Below, piece after piece: positions 49,842 through 58,055 of a stretch of DNA of 64,000 nucleotides; the stretch's first letter is position 1, and each line of letters opens with the position of its first letter. This stretch comes from Ruminococcaceae bacterium UBA6353. GTDB taxonomy: Bacteria; Bacillota; Clostridia; Oscillospirales; Acutalibacteraceae. The notes beneath the pieces are model-generated. The model was given only the letters and a program-made list of their open reading frames with translations. It was not told the DNA's origin and ran no database searches. Position numbers and translations under genes: made by a program. The DNA lies in the NCBI GenBank assembly GCA_002437905.1, contig DJRT01000005.1:1-64000 (forward strand), read 5' to 3'.

Positions 49842-51206
49842 TCAGACCGTGGCCGTGGCCAGCTGGGCCAGTGCGGTCTTCAGGCTGTGGCGGTAGTACA
49901 GCAGCTCGGCCACAGCAGTAATGCTCCAGGAAAAAACATACAGCAGGTAGAGCGACGGAATGGTGCCGAAATAGGCAAACACCGTGTATACCCACACCAG
50001 CCGGAATACGCAGGAGCCCATGATGACGATGATCGTCGGCACAAGACTCTTGCCCAGCCCGCGGGAGCCGGCGATGGCGCAGTCCATAAAGGCGGAAACG
50101 CCGTAGGAAAGCCCCATGATCTGCAGGCGCTTCATGCCGGCGTCGATCACTGCCTGCTCGGTGGTGAACAGCGAAAGGAAGGTGCGGCCGAAGAGCAGAA
50201 GCAGCACCCCCATCAGCGTGCCGACGACAAAGGAATACAGCAGGCTGATACGGAAACTCTTTTTCACCCGGCGGCCATCGCCGGCGCCGAGGTTCTGTCC
50301 CATAAAGCTGGAGCAGGCCACATAGAAGGCGGCCATTACATCGTAGATCATGGCGTCGGCATTGGCGGCGGCGGAGTTGCCCTCCACCATAACCGCATCA
50401 AAGCGGTTCACGCCGGCCTGGATGAACAGGTTGGCAATGGCGAAAATGGTGTTTTGAAATCCGGCGGGCAGCCCCAGCGCCAGCACCCGGCCGGCCGGCT
50501 CACGGCGCAGCATCCCCTTTTGCAGCCGCAGGGTGTAGACCCCTTTGGAGCGGGCCAGTGCCAGCAGGATCAGCCCGGCCGAGAGATACTGCGAAATGAT
50601 GGTGGCCAGCGCCACGCCGGCAACGCTCATGGAGCACACAATGACAAAAAACAGGTTCAGCAGCACATTCACAATGCCGGCAAACAGCAGGAACAGCAGC
50701 GGCCGGCGGGTATCCCCGGCGGCGCTGAAAACGGCATTGCCGTAGTTATACAGCGCCATGGCCGGCATACCGAGGAAATAGATGTGCAGGTACAGCGCCG
50801 CCCCCTCCATCAGCTCCGGCTTGGTGCCCAGCAGGTGGAGCACACCGCGGGTGCCGGCAAGGCCAATACCGCACAGTGCAATGCCGATCAGCAGCGAGAC
50901 CAGTGCGGCGGTGGCTACGGTCTGCCGGGTGCCCTCGGCATCCCGCGCACCGATATGGCGGGCGGTAACCACATTGATGCCGCTGCCAAGTCCGATCAGA
51001 AAGCCGGTGAACAGGCTGACCAGCGTGGTGGTGGAGCCGACCGCCCCCAGTGCCACAGAGCCGGAAAAGCGGCCGACCACGGCAATATCCGACATATTAA
51101 ACAGCACCTGCAGCAGATTGGAAGCAATCAGCGGCAGGCTGAACAGCAGAATCTGTTTATACAGGGAGCCTTTGGTCAGGTCGTGCTCCCGGGTAGCGGT
51201 AGCCAT
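49842..51206 (-). CDS. MATE family efflux transporter
   Basis: A 454-residue membrane protein with about twelve helices in two homologous halves. Characteristic parts are the N-terminal LTKGSLYKQILLFSLPLIAS, NMSDIAVVGRFSGSVALGAVG, and the second-half SSFMGQNLGAGDGRRVKKSF. It uses a Na+ or H+ gradient to export cationic drugs or metabolites. The start at 51206 lies 9 bases after AAGGAGG and there is a dedicated promoter. It is downstream of the hydrolase gene on the same strand but separated from it by a hairpin. Confidence 0.93.
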   Translation of the reverse strand: MATATREHDLTKGSLYKQILLFSLPLIASNLLQVLFNMSDIAVVGRFSGSVALGAVGSTTTLVSLFTGFLIGLGSGINVVTARHIGARDAEGTRQTVATAALVSLLIGIALCGIGLAGTRGVLHLLGTKPELMEGAALYLHIYFLGMPAMALYNYGNAVFSAAGDTRRPLLFLLFAGIVNVLLNLFFVIVCSMSVAGVALATIISQYLSAGLILLALARSKGVYTLRLQKGMLRREPAGRVLALGLPAGFQNTIFAIANLFIQAGVNRFDAVMVEGNSAAANADAMIYDVMAAFYVACSSFMGQNLGAGDGRRVKKSFRISLLYSFVVGTLMGVLLLLFGRTFLSLFTTEQAVIDAGMKRLQIMGLSYGVSAFMDCAIAGSRGLGKSLVPTIIVIMGSCVFRLVWVYTVFAYFGTIPSLYLLYVFSWSITAVAELLYYRHSLKTALAQLATATV

Positions 51207-51258
51207 AGGGAATGGCCTCCTTGGGAAATGATTTCTGCGCCGGGGCGCAGCGTTTCCC

Positions 51259-51286
51259 ATTATACTGCTTTGGTTGAAAAAGTCAA
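51259..51286 (-). promoter_or_regulatory. Promoter of the MATE gene
   Basis: On the minus strand TTGACT, 16 bases, TATAAT, about 53 bases before the start. The -35 touches the preceding hairpin. Confidence 0.78.
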
Positions 51287-51320
51287 GGGCAATACCGCAC
51301 GGCTGTGTGCGGTATTGCCC
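51287..51320 (-). terminator. Hairpin after the alpha/beta hydrolase gene
   Basis: GGGCAATACCGCAC pairs perfectly with GTGCGGTATTGCCC around a 6-base loop. The following minus-strand bases are TTGACTTTTTC, an imperfect T-run that doubles as the MATE -35. Confidence 0.75.
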
Positions 51321-51329
51321 ATTCGCTCC

Positions 51330-52289
51330 TTACTGCGGAAAATAGAAGTGCAGCAGCCCGGCCAGATAGGGGTGCAGAACATCGTCTGTGGAGTACAGGA
51401 TCTCATGCCGGGCCTCCGGGACAAAGCACTGCTCACCGGCCGGCAGACGGGCGGCCAGCACCGCCTGCGGGCGGGGCAGCACCATGGCGTCCTGCCCGGC
51501 GGTGTAGATGCGTACCGGAATGTGTACCTGCTCCGGCGCCCCCGGCTGCAGAATGGCGTCGGCCACCGTGAGGCTCTCCAGCGTCCAGCGGTAGGTGGGG
51601 TGGCGGTTCTGGAAGGTCGGATCCTCCTGCCGGACACGGCGGTAATAGGCAAAGCGGGCGCGGCTGGTGTCATTGGAGCGGGAAAACACTTTATCCCGCT
51701 GGTTGGGGCGGGAGGCAAACAGCTGCCGCCGGCCGCCGCCGAGGGCGATTGCGCCGCGGCAGATGGCCTTTGCCAGCCACAGGGGAAGCCCGCCGCGGGC
51801 CGGGGCGATCATGGGGCAGGAAAGCACTGCCCGGTCGAAAAGGCGGCCGCCCTGCTCCAGATACCGGATGGCCACCGCGCCGCCCATGGAGTGGGAAAAC
51901 AGAAACTGCGGCGCCGTGCCGGCGGCCACCACCTGTTCGGTAAAGGCGGTAAAATCCGCCACATACTCGGAAAAATGCTCAATGTGGGTCAGCCGCACAT
52001 CCGCCACATAGCGAAAGGAGCGGCCATGCCCCCGCTGCTCCGGAATGTACACATCCAGGCCGGCATGCAGAAAAAAGTAGGCAAGCTCCCGGTATTTTTC
52101 CGCACACTCAGTGAAGCCGTGCAGGATAGTCACGCTGCCGCGGGCGCGGTCGGCGCGGTAGTGCACATAGTACAGCTCCCGGCCGTCGGGGCAGGTGAAG
52201 CGCCCCTCCTGCCGCCGGGCGTGCAGATACGGCAGCACCGTGCCGTCCATTTCGGCGGCGTAGTGCTGTTCTCTGACCAGTCCGTCCAC
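51330..52289 (-). CDS. Alpha/beta hydrolase (monoglyceride lipase/lysophospholipase-like)
   Basis: A 319-residue serine hydrolase. The nucleophile elbow is FSHSMGGAVA, the oxyanion region is ILHGFTE, PEQRGHGRS is the typical lid-proximal motif of the PldB/monoglyceride lipase group, and the catalytic His is in EARHEILYS with Asp in TAGQDAMV. No signal peptide. The GTG start is supported by GGAGG seven to eight bases upstream. It follows the YitT gene by 18 bp and is probably co-transcribed with it. Substrate is likely a short glycerolipid. Confidence 0.9.
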   Translation of the reverse strand: MDGLVREQHYAAEMDGTVLPYLHARRQEGRFTCPDGRELYYVHYRADRARGSVTILHGFTECAEKYRELAYFFLHAGLDVYIPEQRGHGRSFRYVADVRLTHIEHFSEYVADFTAFTEQVVAAGTAPQFLFSHSMGGAVAIRYLEQGGRLFDRAVLSCPMIAPARGGLPLWLAKAICRGAIALGGGRRQLFASRPNQRDKVFSRSNDTSRARFAYYRRVRQEDPTFQNRHPTYRWTLESLTVADAILQPGAPEQVHIPVRIYTAGQDAMVLPRPQAVLAARLPAGEQCFVPEARHEILYSTDDVLHPYLAGLLHFYFPQ

Positions 52290-52307
52290 ACGGCTTCCTC
52301 CTTTTGC

Positions 52308-53180
52308 TTATTTGTTATTGACGGAATACACATCGGCCACCTCGCTGATGGTGATGAAAGCCGCAGGATCCAGCTCATGGATCAGGTTGCGCATCCGGGT
52401 GACCTGAAAACGGTTGACGATGAAATACAGCATGGTCTTTTCGCTGTTGGAGTAGCCGCCGCGCGCCTGCATCCGGGTAACGCCGCTCTCAAAGGCGGAG
52501 GTCAGCGCCGCGCAGACGGCATCCGGCTCGGTGGTCACGATCACGGCACACTTGGCGCGGTCAAAGCCATCCACGATAAAATCGACGGTTTTCAGCGCGG
52601 CGGCATAGGTGACGATGGAGTACAGCGGCAGGATCCAGCTGTGCCGGATAATGCCGCACAGGATGTACAGCAGCACATTGTACAGCATCACAAAGGTGCC
52701 CACCGACAGGCCGAGCCGCTTGGCAAAGATCACGGCCATGACCTCGATGCCGTCCATGGCTCCGCCAAAGCGGATGGCCAGGCCGCTGCCGATGCCGGAA
52801 ATCACACCGCCGAACAGCGAACACAGCAGCAGGTCGGTGCCGGCCAGCGGCGAGGCGATGCTCACATCCACCGGCAGCACATCGGTGATCAGAAAAGAGG
52901 CCAGCGAATATATAGCCACGCTGTAAATGGCGTAGAAGGTGAATAGCCGGCCCTGCCGGCGCAGACCGTACAGAAACAGCGGGATATTCAGCAGCAGCAG
53001 GAACAGCGAAAGCGAAAGCCACGGCGGGGTGATCTGTGCCAGCAGCATGGAGGTGCCGGATATGCCGCTGTCATAGAGCTGTACAGGATAGAGAAACAGG
53101 GTGACGCCGAAAGCGTTGATGATGCCGGCCAGTGTGAGCATCAACAGGTTTCGGATACGGATAGTCTTCCAGTCTTTCAT
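52308..53180 (-). CDS. YitT family membrane protein
   Basis: A 290-residue protein with five or six N-terminal membrane helices (starting LLMLTLAGIINAFGVTLFLYP, with the typical GISGTSML and RFGGAMDGIEVMAVI motifs) and a C-terminal cytoplasmic DUF2179 domain (about residues 205-288, with GYSNSEKTMLYFIV and LIHELDPAAFITISEVADV). The family is widespread in Firmicutes with no settled function. The ATG at 53180 follows AAAGGAGT. A consensus promoter lies about 110 bases upstream. Confidence 0.92.
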   Translation of the reverse strand: MKDWKTIRIRNLLMLTLAGIINAFGVTLFLYPVQLYDSGISGTSMLLAQITPPWLSLSLFLLLLNIPLFLYGLRRQGRLFTFYAIYSVAIYSLASFLITDVLPVDVSIASPLAGTDLLLCSLFGGVISGIGSGLAIRFGGAMDGIEVMAVIFAKRLGLSVGTFVMLYNVLLYILCGIIRHSWILPLYSIVTYAAALKTVDFIVDGFDRAKCAVIVTTEPDAVCAALTSAFESGVTRMQARGGYSNSEKTMLYFIVNRFQVTRMRNLIHELDPAAFITISEVADVYSVNNK

Positions 53181-53297
53181 ACAGATACTCCTTTGTCGGT
53201 AGTGGATGGGGATAAAAGCGCTTTCATTTTCGGAGTGCGCCACGGGCCGCCATCCCCCGGCGGGAAGCTCCCCTTTGCTGCAGCGTATATTGCACAT

Positions 53298-53326
53298 AGT
53301 ATACCATATCCCGGATGGCTTGACAA
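53298..53326 (-). promoter_or_regulatory. Promoter of the YitT-hydrolase unit
   Basis: On the minus strand TTGTCA, 17 bases, TATACT. The leader to the YitT start is about 110 bases. Confidence 0.8.
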
Positions 53327-53355
53327 GGGAAATCCGCACAACTTTGCCGGGGGCA

Positions 53356-53384
53356 TTGTCACCGGCGGCGGTTTGTGGTAGAAT
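53356..53384 (+). promoter_or_regulatory. Promoter of the deo operon
   Basis: TTGTCA (53356-53361), 17 bases, TAGAAT (53379-53384), about 32 bases before deoC. No DeoR-type operator was recognised. Confidence 0.8.
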
Positions 53385-53415
53385 GAGAAAAAAGAACGGG
53401 AGCGTGAGGCTTTAT

Positions 53416-54090
53416 ATGGAGATACGGGAGCTGCTGGCACGGGTGGATCACACGCTGCTGACGCAAACGGCGACGCCGCAGGCGATCCGCACCCTGTGCG
53501 ATGAGGGCATGACCTACGGTACGGCGTCGGTGTGTATTCCGCCCAGCCTGGTGCAGTTTGCCGCCGGCTATGTGGCCGGCCGGCTGCCGATCTGCACGGT
53601 GATCGGGTTTCCGAACGGCTACAATACCACGGCGGTCAAGTGCGCCGAGACTGCCGATGCCGTGAAGAACGGTGCGGCGGAGCTGGACATGGTCATCAAT
53701 CTCGGCTGGCTGAAGGCGGGGAATGACGCTGCGCTGCTGGAGGAGATCCGGGCGGTTAAGGCTGCGTGTGACGGCCGGCTGCTGAAGGTGATTGTGGAGA
53801 CCTGCCTGCTCACGCAGGAGGAAAAGCGCCGGATGTGTGCAATCGTGTCCGAATCCGGGGCAGACTATATCAAGACCTCCACCGGCTTTGCCGGCGGGGG
53901 CGCTACCCGCGAGGACATCGCCCTGTTTGCCGCCAATGTGGCGCCGCAGGTGAAGATCAAGGCGGCCGGCGGCATTGCCTCCATCCGGGATGCTGAGGAT
54001 ATGCTGGCGCTGGGCGCCTCACGGCTGGGAACCAGCCGCATTGTGCGGATTGTGCAGCAGGAGGGGCTGCTGCATACGGCGGATGGCTGA
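53416..54090 (+). CDS. deoC: Deoxyribose-phosphate aldolase
   Basis: A 224-residue class I aldolase that splits 2-deoxyribose 5-phosphate into acetaldehyde and glyceraldehyde 3-phosphate. The Schiff-base Lys153 is in YIKTSTGF, the second catalytic Lys182 in VKIKAAGGI, and Asp91 in ELDMVINLG. VDHTLL near the N-terminus is typical. ATG at 53416 behind GTGAGG. It is the first gene of a five-gene salvage operon and comes 84 bp before deoD. Confidence 0.96.
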   Translation: MEIRELLARVDHTLLTQTATPQAIRTLCDEGMTYGTASVCIPPSLVQFAAGYVAGRLPICTVIGFPNGYNTTAVKCAETADAVKNGAAELDMVINLGWLKAGNDAALLEEIRAVKAACDGRLLKVIVETCLLTQEEKRRMCAIVSESGADYIKTSTGFAGGGATREDIALFAANVAPQVKIKAAGGIASIRDAEDMLALGASRLGTSRIVRIVQQEGLLHTADG

Positions 54091-54174
54091 GAGGCTGCTA
54101 TCAGTATGCTATAACTATATAAACTGTATATAAATTATATGTGAACCATTATATGAGACAAGGAGAGATGCTGT
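54091..54174 (+). other. AT-rich spacer between deoC and deoD
   Basis: An 84-base gap, mostly A and T between 54110 and 54155 (TATAACTATATAAACTG, TATATAAATTATATG), in otherwise GC-rich DNA. It could hold an internal promoter or an mRNA processing site; no clear -35/-10 pair or hairpin was found. The deoD ribosome binding site AAGGAGAG closes it. Confidence 0.4.
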
Positions 54175-54936
54175 ATGGCACTGTACCCCACCCCGCACAT
54201 TCAGGCGGAACCGAAGGATTTTGCCAAGACCGTGCTGATGCCCGGCGATCCGCTGCGGGCGCGTTTTATTGCCGAAAACTATCTGACCGATCCGGTGCTG
54301 GTGAACAATGTGCGCGGGGTGCAGGGCTATACCGGCACCGTTGACGGCGTACCGGTCAGCGTGATGGCCAGCGGTATGGGCATGCCCTCCATCGGTATCT
54401 ATGCGTATGAGCTGTACCAGGTGTTCGGTGTGCAGAATATCCTGCGCATCGGCTCTGCCGGCGCCATGCAGCCGGATATCCGGCTGCGCGACCTGGTGAT
54501 CGGGCAGGGGGCATGCACCGATTCCGCCTTTGCCCACCAGTACCGGCTGCCCGGCAGCTTTGCCCCCATCGCCTCCTACCCGCTGCTGCGGCTGTGCACC
54601 GATCTGGCACAGCAGCGCGGGCTGCGGTTCCATGTGGGCAATCTGCTCTCCTCGGATGTGTTTTACGCGGATGAGGCAGGGGTGCCCGCCGACCAGCGCG
54701 CGGCGGCGGCCTGGGGGAAAATGGGGGTTATGGCGGTGGAAATGGAGGCAGCGGCGCTGTATATGACGGCTGCCCGCTGCGGCCGCCGTGCGCTGGCGAT
54801 CTGCACGGTCTCTGACCACCTGCTGACCGGCGAGAATACCACCGCCGCCGAGCGGCAGTCCTCCTTTGGGGAGATGATGGAGCTGGCGCTGGAGATGGCC
54901 AAGGCGCTGGACGGAGATAAGGGGGCGGCCGAATGA
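54175..54936 (+). CDS. deoD: Purine nucleoside phosphorylase DeoD
   Basis: A 253-residue hexameric-type phosphorylase that cleaves purine (deoxy)nucleosides to base and (deoxy)ribose 1-phosphate. Characteristic motifs are VLMPGDPLRARFIAENYL, GMGMPSIGIYAYEL, RIGSAGAM and the ribose-binding AVEMEAAALY, with Asp in VSDHLLTGE as the base-activating residue. ATG behind CAAGGAGAG. It overlaps deoB by 4 bases (ATGA), so the two are probably translationally coupled. Confidence 0.95.
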   Translation: MALYPTPHIQAEPKDFAKTVLMPGDPLRARFIAENYLTDPVLVNNVRGVQGYTGTVDGVPVSVMASGMGMPSIGIYAYELYQVFGVQNILRIGSAGAMQPDIRLRDLVIGQGACTDSAFAHQYRLPGSFAPIASYPLLRLCTDLAQQRGLRFHVGNLLSSDVFYADEAGVPADQRAAAAWGKMGVMAVEMEAAALYMTAARCGRRALAICTVSDHLLTGENTTAAERQSSFGEMMELALEMAKALDGDKGAAE

Positions 54937-56099
54937 AACGGGTATTCCTGATCGTACTGGATTCCTGCGGGGTCGGGGAGATGCCGGATGCGGCAGCCTT
55001 CGGCGACCACGACTGCCACACGCTGCGCCGCATTGCCGGCTCCCCCGCCTTTGCGGCGGATACCATGCGGCGGCTGGGGCTGGCCAATATCGACGGGCAG
55101 GCGTTTCTCGGCCCTGTGGCGCAGCCGCTGGCGGCGGTGGCGCGTATGACGGAGCGCTCCGCCGGCAAGGATACCACCGTTGGCCATTGGGAGATCGCCG
55201 GCGTGGTCTCGCCGCGTCCTATGCCGACCTATCCGCACGGCTTTCCGCCGGAGGTGCTGGAGCCGTTTTGCCATGCCACCGGGCGGGGGGTGCTGTGTAA
55301 CCGCCCATACTCCGGCACGCAGGTGATCCGCGACTATGGACAGCAGCATCTGGAAACCGGCAAGCTGATTGTGTACACCTCGGCGGACAGCGTTTTCCAG
55401 ATTGCGGCGCATGAGCAGCTGGTGCCGCCGGAGCAGCTGTATGCTTATTGCCGTGCGGCGCGGCGCATCCTCACCGGGGAGCATGCGGTTGGCCGGGTGA
55501 TCGCCCGCCCCTTTGCCGGCACGGCGCCGGATTTCTACCGCACCGCCAACCGGCACGATTTTTCGCTGGAGCCGCCCGCGCCGACGCTGCTGGATGCCCT
55601 TTCCGCCGCCGGCCAGACGGTGTATGCGGTGGGAAAGATCACCGATATCTTTGCCGGCCGTGGGGTCACCCGCCGGGTGTATACCCATTCCAATGCCGAG
55701 GGGATGCAGCAGGCTATGCAGGCGCTGCAGGAGCCGTTTGCGGGGCTGTGCTTTATCAATCTGGTGGATTTTGATATGCTGTATGGTCATCGGCAGGATG
55801 TGGACGGCTACGCTGCTGCCTTTGCCGCGTTTGACCGCTGGCTGCCTGGCTTTATGGCCGGCATGGGGGCCGAGGATGTGCTGATGATCACCGCCGACCA
55901 CGGCTGTGACCCCGGCGATGAAAGCACTGACCACAGCCGGGAGTATACCCCGCTGCTGGTATATGGCCGGGCGGTGCTCCCGGTCAATTGCGGCACCCGC
56001 CCGACCTTTGCGGATATCGCCGCCACGGTGGCGGCCTATCTCGGTGTGGATTACACCGGTGCCGGCGCACCGCTGCCGGTTTTCCGGGATGTAGAATAA
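54933..56099 (+). CDS. deoB: Phosphopentomutase
   Basis: A 388-residue alkaline phosphatase-superfamily enzyme that converts (deoxy)ribose 1-phosphate to the 5-phosphate. The first metal Asp is in LIVLDSCGVGEMPDA, the phosphorylated Thr lies in GKDTTVGHWEIAG, and the second metal cluster is in MITADHGCDPG and STDHSREYTPL. It links DeoD and Pdp products to DeoC. Overlaps deoD by 4 bases; cdd follows after 13 bp. Confidence 0.96.
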   Translation: MKRVFLIVLDSCGVGEMPDAAAFGDHDCHTLRRIAGSPAFAADTMRRLGLANIDGQAFLGPVAQPLAAVARMTERSAGKDTTVGHWEIAGVVSPRPMPTYPHGFPPEVLEPFCHATGRGVLCNRPYSGTQVIRDYGQQHLETGKLIVYTSADSVFQIAAHEQLVPPEQLYAYCRAARRILTGEHAVGRVIARPFAGTAPDFYRTANRHDFSLEPPAPTLLDALSAAGQTVYAVGKITDIFAGRGVTRRVYTHSNAEGMQQAMQALQEPFAGLCFINLVDFDMLYGHRQDVDGYAAAFAAFDRWLPGFMAGMGAEDVLMITADHGCDPGDESTDHSREYTPLLVYGRAVLPVNCGTRPTFADIAATVAAYLGVDYTGAGAPLPVFRDVE

Positions 56100-56112
56100 G
56101 GAGGAAAGCCCC

Positions 56113-56520
56113 ATGGATGAAAAGACGCTTTGCCGTGCAGCAATCGACGCCATGCAGCAGGCCTATGCGCCGTATTCCCACTGCACGGTGGGGGCAGCTC
56201 TGCTGACGGCCGATGGCCGGGTGTATACCGGCTGCAATATTGAGAATGCGGCCTACCCCGCCACGGTGTGCGCTGAGCGGGTGGCGCTGTTCAAGGCCGT
56301 CAGCGAGGGGGAACAGCATTTTGCGGCGCTGGCGGTGGCCGGCGGCCGGCAGGGGCGGCTGCAGGGAGCCTATCCGCCCTGCGGCGTGTGCCGCCAGGTG
56401 CTGGCGGAATTCTGCCCGCCGGAGCTGCCGGTGCTGACGGTGACCGGCGGCGAGAGCTTTGAGCGGCACACGCTGGGGGAGCTGCTGCCGCTGGCCTTCA
56501 GCGGCCGGTGCATGGAATAA
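56113..56520 (+). CDS. cdd: Cytidine deaminase
   Basis: A 135-residue tetrameric-type cytidine deaminase. Zinc and catalytic residues are in VCAERVALFKA (Cys, Glu) and PPCGVCRQVLAEF (two Cys); YSHCTVGAALLT and NIENAAYPATV are the substrate motifs. It turns cytidine or deoxycytidine into uridine or deoxyuridine, which the next gene product (Pdp) can phosphorolyse. ATG behind AAGGAGGAAAG. It is a closer match to standard Cdd than the paralogue at 18.8 kb. Confidence 0.95.
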   Translation: MDEKTLCRAAIDAMQQAYAPYSHCTVGAALLTADGRVYTGCNIENAAYPATVCAERVALFKAVSEGEQHFAALAVAGGRQGRLQGAYPPCGVCRQVLAEFCPPELPVLTVTGGESFERHTLGELLPLAFSGRCME

Positions 56521-56534
56521 AGGAGGCAACAGCG

Positions 56535-57836
56535 ATGCGGATGGTGGATATTCTACAGAAAAAGCGGCATGGTGCGGTGCTGACGGCGGAGGAGATCCGC
56601 TTCTTTGTGCAGGGCTGCACCGATGGCACCCTGCCGGATTATCAGCTTTCGGCGATGCTGATGGCCATTTGCTGCTGCGGCATGGATGCCGCGGAAACGG
56701 CCGTGCTGACCGAGGCGATGGCCCATTCGGGGGATACGGTGGATCTGAGCCGCTTTGGCGACCGGTCGGTGGATAAGCATTCCACCGGCGGTGTGGGCGA
56801 TAAGACCACCCTGATCGTGGCGCCGCTGGTGGCGGCGCTGGGTGGCTGCGTGGCCAAGATGTCCGGCCGCGGGCTGGGGCATACCGGCGGCACAGTGGAT
56901 AAGCTGGAGGCGATCCCCGGCTACCGTACCGAACTGCCGGCGGAGGCTTTTTTGCAGCAGGTGGAGCGGGTTGGTGTGGCGGTGATCGGCCAAAGCGGCG
57001 ATCTGACCCCGGCGGACAAAAAACTGTATGCCCTGCGGGATGTCACGGCTACGGTGGATAGTATTCCGCTGATTACCTCCAGCATCATGAGCAAAAAGCT
57101 GGCCGCCGGTTCCCACAGCATTGTCCTGGATGTCAAGGTCGGCTCCGGTGCCTTTATGAAAACGCCGGAGCAGGCGCGCCAGCTGGCGGAGCAGATGGTG
57201 TGCATCGGCCGCCGCTGCGGGCGCCGCACGGCTGCCCTGCTGACCAATATGGATGTACCGCTCGGCTGCGCCGTGGGCAATGCGCTGGAGGTGGCAGAGG
57301 CCGTAGCGGTGCTGCGCGGCGAAAGCCGGGGCGATCTGCGCCGCGTGTGCGTGGCGCTGGCGGCGCTGATGACCGAGCTGACCTTCGGCTGCTCCCCGCA
57401 GGAGGCTGCCCACCGGGCGGAGGAGGCGCTGGATAACGGCGCGGCCTACCGCAAAATGCAGGAGTGGATTGCGGCGCAGGGCGGCGATGTGCGCTGTATC
57501 CTGCAGCCGGAGCTTTTGCCGCAGGCCGCCTGCAGCCAGGCAGTGCCGGCTGCCCGGAGCGGCTATATCGCCGCCATGGATGCCGAGCAGATCGGTGTGG
57601 CCAGTATGCTGCTGGGGGCCGGCCGTGCCAAGAAAGGGGATCCCATTGATCCGGCGGCAGGCATCTGCCTGCACAAAAAGACCGGCCAGCCGGTGGAGGC
57701 GGGGGAGCCTCTGTGTACGCTGTACACCAACCGCCCCGAAACACTGGAGGCCGCTGCCGCCGCCTACACAGCGGCGATAACCATTGGGGCACAGCCGCCG
57801 GTGGAGCAGCCGCTGATCTACGATACTGTGCGCTGA
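56535..57836 (+). CDS. pdp: Pyrimidine-nucleoside phosphorylase
   Basis: A 433-residue enzyme that phosphorolyses thymidine, uridine and deoxyuridine. KHSTGGVGDKTTLI is the signature phosphate-binding motif, with KMSGRGLGHTGGTVDKLE, SSIMSKKLAAGS and DVKVGSGAFMK (Lys and Ser of the pyrimidine site). The C-terminal domain is complete. The ATG at 56535 follows AAAGGAGGC. It ends the deo operon, and a terminator follows 27 bases after the stop. No nucleoside transporter gene is in this operon. Confidence 0.95.
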   Translation: MRMVDILQKKRHGAVLTAEEIRFFVQGCTDGTLPDYQLSAMLMAICCCGMDAAETAVLTEAMAHSGDTVDLSRFGDRSVDKHSTGGVGDKTTLIVAPLVAALGGCVAKMSGRGLGHTGGTVDKLEAIPGYRTELPAEAFLQQVERVGVAVIGQSGDLTPADKKLYALRDVTATVDSIPLITSSIMSKKLAAGSHSIVLDVKVGSGAFMKTPEQARQLAEQMVCIGRRCGRRTAALLTNMDVPLGCAVGNALEVAEAVAVLRGESRGDLRRVCVALAALMTELTFGCSPQEAAHRAEEALDNGAAYRKMQEWIAAQGGDVRCILQPELLPQAACSQAVPAARSGYIAAMDAEQIGVASMLLGAGRAKKGDPIDPAAGICLHKKTGQPVEAGEPLCTLYTNRPETLEAAAAAYTAAITIGAQPPVEQPLIYDTVR

Positions 57837-57863
57837 CCCCCTGCCGATAGGCTGCATATGCCC

Positions 57864-57904
57864 GGCCCTCTTTCCGGCCATTTCGCGGAAAGAGGGCCTT
57901 TTTC
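57864..57904 (+). terminator. Terminator of the deo operon
   Basis: GGCCCTCTTTCC pairs with GGAAAGAGGGCC around an 11-base loop, followed by five T. Confidence 0.92.
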
Positions 57905-57954
57905 CTGCCAAATCGGCACAACGGCAAGGTGTTTTTATTGAAAAAGGAAAAATA

Positions 57955-58007
57955 TGGAAAATAATTACTGATTTTGGAAAATAACTCTTGCATCATTTGG
58001 AAAAATG
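57955..58007 (+). repeat. Three direct repeats around the spo0A promoter
   Basis: TGGAAAATAA occurs at 57955-57964 and 57975-57984, and TGGAAAAATG at 57998-58007 inside the promoter spacer. Repeats are 20 and 23 bases apart. They do not match the Spo0A box (TGTCGAA) and may be sites for another regulator. Confidence 0.55.
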
Positions 58008-58016
58008 TGGTAATAT
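57988..58016 (+). promoter_or_regulatory. Promoter of spo0A
   Basis: TTGCAT (57988-57993), 17 bases, TAATAT (58011-58016), about 40 bases before the start. It looks like a vegetative promoter. No clear sigma-H promoter was recognised. Confidence 0.75.
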
Positions 58017-58055
58017 CATTTTGCCGGCAAACCAAATAAAGGGAGATAATACAAA

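Noticed and set aside
49710..52946. A 1078-residue open frame on the plus strand across the MATE, hydrolase and YitT genes
   Set aside because: It runs antisense to three well-supported genes and across their terminator and promoters; composition is low-complexity, so it is a shadow frame.
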